From positions 1 to 17,751 of the forward strand of contig JAUYJY010000056.1 in the NCBI GenBank assembly GCA_030699205.1: a stretch of DNA of 17,751 bases. Reading direction: 5' to 3'. The notes below the pieces were generated by a model, which worked only from the letters and a program-made list of their open reading frames with translations, did not search any database and was not told where the DNA came from. This document shows, in pieces, positions 1 through 6,027 of the stretch. This DNA is from Candidatus Pacearchaeota archaeon (GTDB lineage Archaea > Nanobdellota > Nanobdellia > Pacearchaeales > GW2011-AR1). The translations under genes and the position numbers were made by a program. Numbering within the stretch: the first letter of the stretch is position 1; the number at the start of each line of letters is the position of its first letter.

Positions 1-255
1 TGTATTACCAAAGAGCTTTACATTCTAAAAGATTCATGCCATATTCTTTTTTTATACTCATTACATATGTTTCCATAAACATTTCAAAACTCCTTTTCTT
101 AAAAAACTATCTCTAAGGTGACTTTAACTTAACAGCCCACTCAAAATTGAGCTGTGAAGTAAACGGGAGCTAAAACCATGCACAATTCACCTCACCGCTA
201 AATGTGAGGGGTTCTTGCTGATTATCTAAATTTGACTAAATCCTCTGAATAAGTT
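1..255. other. Gene-poor left end with a transposon-end relic
   Basis: No convincing gene lies here. The right half (about 121-215) is the transposon-end-like relic listed separately. On the minus strand a 25-codon frame runs from 82 down to 5, with an AAGGAG purine tract 7 bases before its ATG. It reads MFMETYVMSIKKEYGMNLL and then a few residues to a stop. I recognise no family. It could be a genuine microprotein, the start of a decayed gene, or chance, and I do not call it as a gene. Confidence 0.4.
121..215 (+). mobile_element. Relic of an IS200/IS605-type right end (omega-RNA-like segment)
   Basis: Two structured blocks are visible. At 140-151 a perfect CTCAA-AA-TTGAG hairpin is flanked by CAG/CTG. 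At 190-209 CCTCAC pairs with GTGAGG around the loop CGCTAAAT, followed by GGGTTCTTGC. Between them lies AACGGGAGCTAAAACCATGC. The order 'cgggagcyaaa...caattcacctcaccgcta...gaggggttcttgc' matches what I remember of IS605/IS1341-type right ends, where the 3' part of the tnpB transcript forms omega-RNA. The second hairpin is weakened compared with the usual CACCGCTAAAGCGGTG form, which suggests decay. No tnpB or tnpA frame is present in the adjoining bases. The identification is from memory of the family, not from alignment. Confidence 0.5.
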
Positions 256-272
256 TTGCATTTATGTACTCA

Positions 273-500
273 TCATTTTAAAGCTTTTTTTATTGCTGAT
301 TTATCAAAGCCAACGATTATCTCCCCATTTATATCTATAACAGGAACTCCTGTTTGTCCTGATTTTTTTATCATTTCCTGTGCTGATTTTTTATTCTTTC
401 CAACATTTATATCTTTGAATTTTATTTTATTTTCTTTAAAGAACTCGCGAGCTTTATGACACCAAGGACATGTGCTTGTGCTGTACATGACTACACCCAT
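273..500 (-). CDS. Glutaredoxin / NrdH-like thiol-disulfide oxidoreductase
   Basis: A 75-residue glutaredoxin-fold protein that would reduce disulfides in the cytoplasm. The CPWC active site is at residues 11-14 after a beta strand (VVMYSTST). The TGVPV segment carries the cis-proline, and GFD near the end matches the usual glutathione/thioredoxin-binding loop. Length fits the NrdH/archaeal glutaredoxin group. There is no signal peptide. The start at 500 is supported by an AT-rich TATA box about 26 bases upstream, implying a leaderless transcript. It is a single-gene unit, and its promoter carries an element shared with the carbamoyltransferase gene at 6024-7712. The physiological partner is not visible here. 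Confidence 0.9.
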   Translation of the reverse strand: MGVVMYSTSTCPWCHKAREFFKENKIKFKDINVGKNKKSAQEMIKKSGQTGVPVIDINGEIIVGFDKSAIKKALK

Positions 501-520
501 ATACTATTTTAGATAAATTA

Positions 521-549
521 TTATATAAATATTTGGTTAACAAGAGTTG
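521..549 (-). promoter_or_regulatory. Promoter of the glutaredoxin gene, with shared upstream element
   Basis: On the minus strand this reads CAACTCTT, two bases, TAACCAAATATTT, then ATATAA. The TATA box lies 21-30 bases before the ATG. The same block, with two substitutions and one single-base indel, occurs before the carbamoyltransferase at 7735-7762. Conservation extends about 16 bases upstream of the TATA box, which is more than a BRE alone explains. Confidence 0.65.
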
Positions 550-592
550 GAGTGAACCCCTAAAATTGAACAAATATAACCAAGTTACTTGA

Positions 593-1387
593 TTAACTTC
601 TATTAATTAAGAATCTCATATGTTTAGCATACTTGCCTTGGATTTTTATTTCCTTAAAATTATAATTTTTTATTGTGTTATAAAAAGATTCAGTAGCACC
701 AGCCCTCATTTTTTCATGAAGTTCCAATATAATTACTTTCACTTTACCAAGCCACTTTTCGTAGCCCTCATAAAACAATTCCTTCTCTGAACCTTCAATA
801 TCTAACTTCAGCAAATCTATTTTATCCCAACCCATCATTTTCATGCACGATTCAATAGGAATCCCTCTAACTTCACAATCCTCCTCTTTTTTTACTTCTT
901 CAACCATAAACCCCCAGTGTTCTGTTTTCCCTCTATTGCTTATTTTAAGATTTGCTTCTTTTACCCACAACGCTTTATTTAAGATTTTAATATTCTTGTA
1001 AGAAGTTACGTTCCTTTTTAGCACAGAAAAGTTTGATTTTTCTGGCTCTAATGCAAGTATTTTTGCATTTTTAAAGATTTTAGAAAAAAAGATTGAAGCA
1101 AAGCCTATATTTGCTCCTGCATCAATTATTCTAGTTATGTTCTCTGGAAAATTAAAATTATAATCTCCATTAATAAAAATTTCTTCTGCATTTAATATAT
1201 CAGATGTTTGGGCTCGGATATATATTGGATATTTAAAATCTGGCAAATCTATTTTAAGCAGTTTTTCTTTTTCAAACATTTTTGTTAATGGTAAAAAAAT
1301 CCTAGAAAAGAATCTTTTATTTAACAAATCCTGCTCAACAACAATTTTAGGATATCCCCTTGTATTTATAATTGTTTTATGATTCAT
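593..1387 (-). CDS. FkbM-family SAM-dependent methyltransferase
   Basis: A 264-residue class I methyltransferase of the FkbM type, a family that O-methylates sugars, glycans or polyketide-like substrates. The SAM-binding motif I is IIDAGANIGFAS at residues 87-98. It is followed by the acidic ribose-binding EPEKSNF at 114-120 and the FkbM signature DLLKLDIEGSE at 191-201. The first 60 residues are an extension before the fold. No signal peptide or membrane span is seen. The ATG at 1387 has a TTATAAA box 24-33 bases upstream. The gene is divergent from the oxidoreductase operon starting at 1472 and separated from it by 84 bases holding both promoters. A link to that pathway is possible but inferred only from position. 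The methyl acceptor cannot be told from sequence. Confidence 0.88.
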   Translation of the reverse strand: MNHKTIINTRGYPKIVVEQDLLNKRFFSRIFLPLTKMFEKEKLLKIDLPDFKYPIYIRAQTSDILNAEEIFINGDYNFNFPENITRIIDAGANIGFASIFFSKIFKNAKILALEPEKSNFSVLKRNVTSYKNIKILNKALWVKEANLKISNRGKTEHWGFMVEEVKKEEDCEVRGIPIESCMKMMGWDKIDLLKLDIEGSEKELFYEGYEKWLGKVKVIILELHEKMRAGATESFYNTIKNYNFKEIKIQGKYAKHMRFLINRS

Positions 1388-1410
1388 ATCCGGTTTAATA
1401 TAGTTTTATA

Positions 1411-1420
1411 TTTATAAGTT
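1411..1420 (-). promoter_or_regulatory. TATA box of the FkbM methyltransferase
   Basis: AACTTATAAA on the minus strand, centred about 28 bases before the ATG at 1387. This spacing fits a leaderless or near-leaderless archaeal transcript. Confidence 0.55.
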
Positions 1421-1441
1421 TTGTTTCTCGCAGATAACAAA

Positions 1442-1451
1442 TCTTTTAAAC
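1442..1451 (+). promoter_or_regulatory. TATA-like box of the oxidoreductase operon
   Basis: TCTTTTAAAC centred about 26 bases before the ATG at 1472. It is probably the promoter for the four overlapping genes up to 5579, since no comparable promoter is evident before the later three. Confidence 0.5.
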
Positions 1452-1471
1452 CTATTTAATAATTCATTATC

Positions 1472-2920
1472 ATGGAAAATATAATGATAATCGGGATAGG
1501 TCATCATTGTAGAAGGATTTATTATCCTCTTTTTGAAAAGCTTGGGACTTATAATTTCATACTTGTAGATATTTCTTCTGAAAAGAAAAAAATAAAAAGA
1601 TATTTATCAAAAATGAAACTTAAGCCCCTAGAGGAGATATATGTAGGAAAATTTTCCGAGGAGGATACTTCATTGCCTATAGAAATTAAGGAGAAGTTAA
1701 ATGAACAGATTAAAAAATATTCCGTGAAAGGAATTATAGTTTCTACAGATCCACTATATCATTACCAATATGCAAAATGGGCACTTGAAAATGAATTATC
1801 GATATTGATGGATAAACCAATAACAATTTCTAAAGATGTCTCCACAAACCCTGAACAATCCAATAAATTAATAGAACATTATTTGGATCTTAAAGAGATG
1901 TACAAGAAAGTTAATAACAAAAAGAGAAAAATTCTTTTTTCAATAGTGTCACAAAGAAGATTTCATAAAGGTTTTGAAAAAGTTAAAGAATTTCTCAGAG
2001 AAGTTTATGAAGAAACAAACTGCCCTCCAACTTCAATTCAGATAAGTCACTCCGATGGACAATGGAGATTACCTTCTGAAATAATAGATATAGACTATCA
2101 TTCTTATAATCAGGGATATGGTAAGGTTTCTCATTCGGGATACCATTTTATAGACATAATGAATTTCCTTACAGATTTTGTAAGAAAGGATAAAAAAGCA
2201 AATAATGTAGAAATAAATTCCGAATTCCTAAGACCGCTGGATTTTATATCACAAATAAATCTTAAGGATTATGAAAAAATATTTAGGACAAGATTTGCAA
2301 GAACCAATAAGTACAATTTGGAAGACCTAAATAAAAAGATGAAAAACTTTGGAGAGATTGATGCATTTATTACTATGGCTTTTAAAAAAGAAGACAGAAT
2401 AATTTTTCTTGGCAGTATTAATTTAATCCATAATTCATTTTCATTAAGGGGGAATTTAATCCCAAATAAAGATCTTTACAAAGGCAATGGTAGAGTAAGA
2501 CATGAATCTTATACTATTCAGCAAGGACCATTTCAATGTATACAAATAATCTCTTTTCAAAGTAAAGAAGTCACAAAAGAGAAAAGACATAACTACAATT
2601 TAGGCGGAGAATATCACTTTGACATTTATATTTTTAGAAATAACAATCTGATAAAGAAGTGGGAAAGATTCAAAAAAATCTCAATAAAGAGCTTACAAAA
2701 TAGCATAATGAGTGGTAGATCTAGAGGTCACCAAGAGGATGCAAGAATGGTTGCAACTAAGGAATTTCTTGATTTTTTAGGAGAAAAAACAAAAGAGAAA
2801 TATATTTCTGATTTTCTTGATCATGAAAATAATGTTAAACTAATTGCTGGGATATATAGGTCTGCTGCACTAGATTTTAATAATTTAAATTCAAAAGTGG
2901 GGGTAAGATATGAAAACTAA
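1472..2920 (+). CDS. Gfo/Idh/MocA-like NAD(P)-dependent oxidoreductase
   Basis: A 482-residue protein whose first ~120 residues form a Rossmann domain: MIIGIGHHCRRIYYP at 5-19, an acidic VD at 32-33 after the second strand, and MDKP at 113-116, the counterpart of the family's EKP motif with the catalytic Lys. HSGYHFIDI around 221-229 matches the conserved His region of the C-terminal domain. Members oxidise or reduce sugar, inositol or related hydroxyl/keto groups. At 482 residues it is longer than the usual 330-390. The extra length lies in the second half and I do not recognise it. It heads a tight operon, and the next gene begins 11 bases before its stop. The glycine motif is GxGxxC rather than classical GxGxxG, so cofactor preference is uncertain. 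Confidence 0.75.
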   Translation: MENIMIIGIGHHCRRIYYPLFEKLGTYNFILVDISSEKKKIKRYLSKMKLKPLEEIYVGKFSEEDTSLPIEIKEKLNEQIKKYSVKGIIVSTDPLYHYQYAKWALENELSILMDKPITISKDVSTNPEQSNKLIEHYLDLKEMYKKVNNKKRKILFSIVSQRRFHKGFEKVKEFLREVYEETNCPPTSIQISHSDGQWRLPSEIIDIDYHSYNQGYGKVSHSGYHFIDIMNFLTDFVRKDKKANNVEINSEFLRPLDFISQINLKDYEKIFRTRFARTNKYNLEDLNKKMKNFGEIDAFITMAFKKEDRIIFLGSINLIHNSFSLRGNLIPNKDLYKGNGRVRHESYTIQQGPFQCIQIISFQSKEVTKEKRHNYNLGGEYHFDIYIFRNNNLIKKWERFKKISIKSLQNSIMSGRSRGHQEDARMVATKEFLDFLGEKTKEKYISDFLDHENNVKLIAGIYRSAALDFNNLNSKVGVRYEN

Positions 2921-3623
2921 TCAAGTTAAATCAGTCGGATTTGATGGTCTACATAGATGTGGAAAAGGAACTCAAATTAGATTACTTGGAAATTATCTAA
3001 ATAAAAGAGGGATAAAATCAGTAATTGTTAGAGGGGATGGAACAAGGAAAGGGTTGGGACTATCCCCAGAAGATCCTTATTCAGTTTGGTGGCAAGAACA
3101 TTACAAGTCTTTTTTTAAGGAAAATAGAACTCCTGAAGAAAATAAATATTTGTCTAATCTTGTTTACTCTAGATTGACACGAGAGGCAAGAGAAATTATG
3201 GATAAACTCAGGAGAAGCAACGAAAGTGGAGCACTTCTTATGGATCGCACATTTGTTTCAAGATGGTTTGTAAAAAGACAGCAAGAAAGTTCTATCTCTC
3301 TTGAAGACGCTGTTTATACTATAGATCCTGAAACAAATAGAAGAGTGTCCCCTTTAATTCCTGATAGAACCTATATAATCCATGTTCAACTAGAAGAGTT
3401 ACTAAAAAGAGTGGAAAATTCAAGCGATTCTCCAGAGAAGAAGCAATTTAGATTAAATAACTTGATAAAGTATTCTGAAGATTTCGAACGATTACTGGAT
3501 GAACTCCCAAGCTATTTTATGGGAGGAGAAATAAAAATTATAGATGGCAATAATTCTCCAGAAAAAATGCATGAGGAAATATTAAGATATGGGAGAGATA
3601 AGAATGATTCTACCTTGGATTAA
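2910..3623 (+). CDS. Thymidylate-kinase-like P-loop nucleotide kinase
   Basis: A 237-residue P-loop kinase of the thymidylate kinase superfamily, expected to phosphorylate a nucleoside monophosphate or analogue with ATP. Walker A is GLHRCGKGT at 13-21. DRTFVSR at 108-114 corresponds to the DR(Y/F/H) motif. IPDRTYIIHVQLE at 146-158 corresponds to the PDxTxxL strand. The family is usually about 200-215 residues. Here residues 41-75 look like an insertion before the substrate-binding region, so the substrate may not be dTMP. The start is preceded by GGGGGTAAG and overlaps the previous gene by 11 bases, suggesting translational coupling. Membership in this operon suggests a dedicated kinase for the pathway rather than housekeeping Tmk, but that is inference. 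Confidence 0.75.
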   Translation: MKTNQVKSVGFDGLHRCGKGTQIRLLGNYLNKRGIKSVIVRGDGTRKGLGLSPEDPYSVWWQEHYKSFFKENRTPEENKYLSNLVYSRLTREAREIMDKLRRSNESGALLMDRTFVSRWFVKRQQESSISLEDAVYTIDPETNRRVSPLIPDRTYIIHVQLEELLKRVENSSDSPEKKQFRLNNLIKYSEDFERLLDELPSYFMGGEIKIIDGNNSPEKMHEEILRYGRDKNDSTLD

Positions 3624-4896
3624 ATTGCCTTCTTGTAAGAAAAAATTATATATATTCAAAAATGCTCCAGATAAAGTTAATGAGAAGTTCATTAATGACC
3701 TCTCAATTTCTTGGTTACATTTTATGAAAGATAATACTTCATTGGGATTTCTTTTTGATAGAAACACCTATAAAGAAGACCTTTTAGGAAGAAAAATTCG
3801 TCTGTTACATGTTACACCCTCTCTTAATAAATTAAAAAAATCCAAGAGATTAAATTCAAGTGGGGGCGGTTTGGGATCAGTGATATATTGTTGTCCATTA
3901 CATAAAAACTTTACCCCCCATAACTTATTTTATTTATATTCACAATTTCAACTTCCAAAAAAGATACCAAGAGAAAAAATTGGATCAATTTGCATAGAAA
4001 TAGATTCAAAATTTAGTCTTAATCAAATTGCTAATTTTGGAGTTGATTATACTCTATTTGGGAGATTACATTGTCAAGTATGGGGGGAACTAAAATCTAT
4101 TTCAAAAGATAAAGAATATTTTAAGCAACTGGAGAAAAATATATTAGACAGAATGAATGAAAATAAAAATTATTTAAACTTATTAACAAGTTATAAGATG
4201 GAAAAGATTAGCTTTAATAAATTTCAAATAATTTATGATAAGATATTCAACGAATTTCCAGAACTTAGATTTATTTTATACGAAGTCTTAGCAGAATATA
4301 TCCTGCTGAATCAAAACAATAAAAAAGCATTATATTATGCCAAGAAAAGAGAATTTTTTAATGAAAATCACAAGAAATTTATTTGGGATTTATGCCCAAC
4401 AATGTTAAAGAAATTTGATATGAAAAATTTTTTTATTTCGATAAACAAAATAAGTAACTACCTAAAAAAGAGAGATATAATTAAAGATTTTAATGAAAAA
4501 TCATTTCAGAACTGGTTTAAGTGGAGGATATCCTACTATTTTCTAAAAGTAGGAGAAAAATTAATTGATGAACATAATAGTTTTGAAGATTTAATGGATA
4601 GTCATCCGAATTTAGTAGGACAAGTTTTATACAGAGCATTTAGGGATAAACATTTATTTGAATTATTCAGATCTAAACATTTGTATAAATATTGGCAAAA
4701 AGAGGGTATTATCATTCCGATTTATTCAATTGTAGCAAAGGGAGAGATGGGAATAAATCCTAATTTGGATAAATTAAATATTAGGTACTCTGTTTATGAA
4801 ACAGAGGTGTTAAATGGAAAAATTAGACTAGGCAAAAAAATTGATCTAAAGATATCCCCTAATATGATAAATAAGTCCGATGTTGTGACAAGATGA
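3604..4896 (+). CDS. Unrecognised 430-residue protein, possible ADP-ribosyltransferase-like N-terminal half
   Basis: I do not recognise a named family. The first half contains RLLHVTPSLNKLKKSKRL, then GGGLGSVIYCCPL and PHNLFYLY, and later GVDYTLFGRLH. An 'R-L-x-H-V/I-T ... I/L ... G-L ... Y' arrangement is seen in ADP-ribosyltransferase-fold and RES/DarT-like enzymes, so an NAD- or nucleotide-binding fold is possible, but this is a weak resemblance. The middle (about 170-350) is helical and very Lys/Asn/Phe-rich. The C-terminal 40 residues return to short strands. No signal peptide or membrane span is seen. I chose ATG at 3604 because GGGAG lies 8 bases upstream; an in-frame ATG at 3589 is also possible. 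It overlaps the kinase gene, and its stop shares ATGA with the HD gene, so all are probably coupled. Confidence 0.7.
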   Translation: MILPWIKLPSCKKKLYIFKNAPDKVNEKFINDLSISWLHFMKDNTSLGFLFDRNTYKEDLLGRKIRLLHVTPSLNKLKKSKRLNSSGGGLGSVIYCCPLHKNFTPHNLFYLYSQFQLPKKIPREKIGSICIEIDSKFSLNQIANFGVDYTLFGRLHCQVWGELKSISKDKEYFKQLEKNILDRMNENKNYLNLLTSYKMEKISFNKFQIIYDKIFNEFPELRFILYEVLAEYILLNQNNKKALYYAKKREFFNENHKKFIWDLCPTMLKKFDMKNFFISINKISNYLKKRDIIKDFNEKSFQNWFKWRISYYFLKVGEKLIDEHNSFEDLMDSHPNLVGQVLYRAFRDKHLFELFRSKHLYKYWQKEGIIIPIYSIVAKGEMGINPNLDKLNIRYSVYETEVLNGKIRLGKKIDLKISPNMINKSDVVTR

Positions 4897-5579
4897 AACC
4901 GCTTTATATGAAAATAAAAGATAGGGAATATGAAGATAACCAAGAATTAGATAAAGAATCTATAGAATGGTTGAAGAAACAATTAGGTCTAAAGAAGGAA
5001 ATTGGATCATTGGATATAACTCCGATGAAAGAAAAAACTTTATTACAATATGTTCCAAAAGAATCTTGGTTTAATTCAGACAGAATCAAAACAATTCATG
5101 GAGTTAGCCATGCTTTGCGCGTTATGATGTATTCTTATATACTATGTAAAATCTACAAAATAGATAGAGTTGAACCATTTTTGGTAGCTGCTTCTATTCA
5201 TGATATAAAGAGAATAAATGACAGAAAGGATATAAATCATGGCAAAAGAGCATCTGAATGGTTTTATAAAAATAATATAATGATAAAGAATGACTTTTCT
5301 AAAGAAGAAATAAAAGAAATTTGTTTAGCCGTTGAAGGTAGGGATAGTAAACTAAAAATAGATTCTATCCTAAAGAGTGCAGACGCACTTGACAGATATA
5401 GGTTGCCCAGAAGAAAATGGTGGCTAAAAAAGGAATTAACTCCCTTTTCAATTCCCAATAAAATAATTAATTTCTCTAAACATTTTACTATATGGACAGA
5501 AGAAGAAATCCTTAATGGAAAAGATCCATTAAAAGCAATATTAGACTTAGCAAAGAAGTGTAATTTGATTACCGATTAA
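4893..5579 (+). CDS. HD-domain phosphohydrolase
   Basis: A 228-residue HD-superfamily metal-dependent phosphohydrolase. The metal-binding set can be followed: H69/H73 in IHGVSHALRV, HD at 103-104 in ASIHDIKR, H116 in NHGKRASEW, and D164/D167 in SADALDRYR. The family hydrolyses phosphate from nucleotides, cyclic nucleotides or other phosphorylated metabolites. The first ~65 residues precede the fold and are unassigned. The start ATG shares ATGA with the preceding stop. The gene closes the four-gene run. A kinase and a phosphohydrolase in the same operon suggest that a phosphorylated intermediate is made and later trimmed. The substrate is unknown. Confidence 0.85.
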   Translation: MKPLYMKIKDREYEDNQELDKESIEWLKKQLGLKKEIGSLDITPMKEKTLLQYVPKESWFNSDRIKTIHGVSHALRVMMYSYILCKIYKIDRVEPFLVAASIHDIKRINDRKDINHGKRASEWFYKNNIMIKNDFSKEEIKEICLAVEGRDSKLKIDSILKSADALDRYRLPRRKWWLKKELTPFSIPNKIINFSKHFTIWTEEEILNGKDPLKAILDLAKKCNLITD

Positions 5580-5590
5580 TCAAAGAAAAG

Positions 5591-5598
5591 TTTATAAG
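5591..5598 (+). promoter_or_regulatory. TATA box of the Nudix gene
   Basis: TTTATAAG preceded by the purine-rich AAAGAAAAG (BRE-like), centred about 25 bases before the ATG at 5620. No Shine-Dalgarno sequence is seen, so the transcript is probably leaderless, as is common in archaea. Confidence 0.65.
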
Positions 5599-5619
5599 GA
5601 TTGTTATTTTGACATTTTT

Positions 5620-6027
5620 ATGGGAGAAAAACCAACATTCAGAATTGTGCTTACTTGTGCAATTATCAAGGAGGGGAGAGCATTATTAGGTAAACGAAGT
5701 GAGGATGAAGATGTTTTACCCGGTTACTGGGGATTGCCAGGAGGTAATTTAACGACGATTGGAAATATACCAGACATTATTGAAAAAGAATTAAAAAGAG
5801 AAATTTTAGAAGAAGTCGGTGTGGAAATTGGTAATATAAAATATATAGAGAGTCATTCTCATGAAAAACAGATAATAAATATGTGTTTTGTGGCAGATAT
5901 AATCTCAGGCGAGCCACAAGCTTTAGACGAAACAGAAGAAGTTAAATGGTTTACTCTTGAAGAAGCAAAAGAACTAAAATTGACACCCCATACAATAGAG
6001 AGACTAGAAAAGATTTTTAATAACTAA
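5620..6027 (+). CDS. Nudix hydrolase
   Basis: A 135-residue Nudix-fold protein that would cleave a nucleoside diphosphate linked to another group (NDP-sugar, ADP-ribose or an oxidised nucleotide). GYWGLPGGN at 35-43 and REILEEVG at 60-67 mark the Nudix box. Compared with the standard G-x5-E-x7-RE-x2-EE-x-G spacing, the interval between the glycines and RE is about four residues longer. The first acidic position, eight residues before the Arg, is Asp52 rather than Glu. The metal-binding EE pair (64-65) is intact. It has its own promoter, 40 bases after the HD gene. Its stop overlaps the stop of the convergent carbamoyltransferase. Confidence 0.88.
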   Translation: MGEKPTFRIVLTCAIIKEGRALLGKRSEDEDVLPGYWGLPGGNLTTIGNIPDIIEKELKREILEEVGVEIGNIKYIESHSHEKQIINMCFVADIISGEPQALDETEEVKWFTLEEAKELKLTPHTIERLEKIFNN

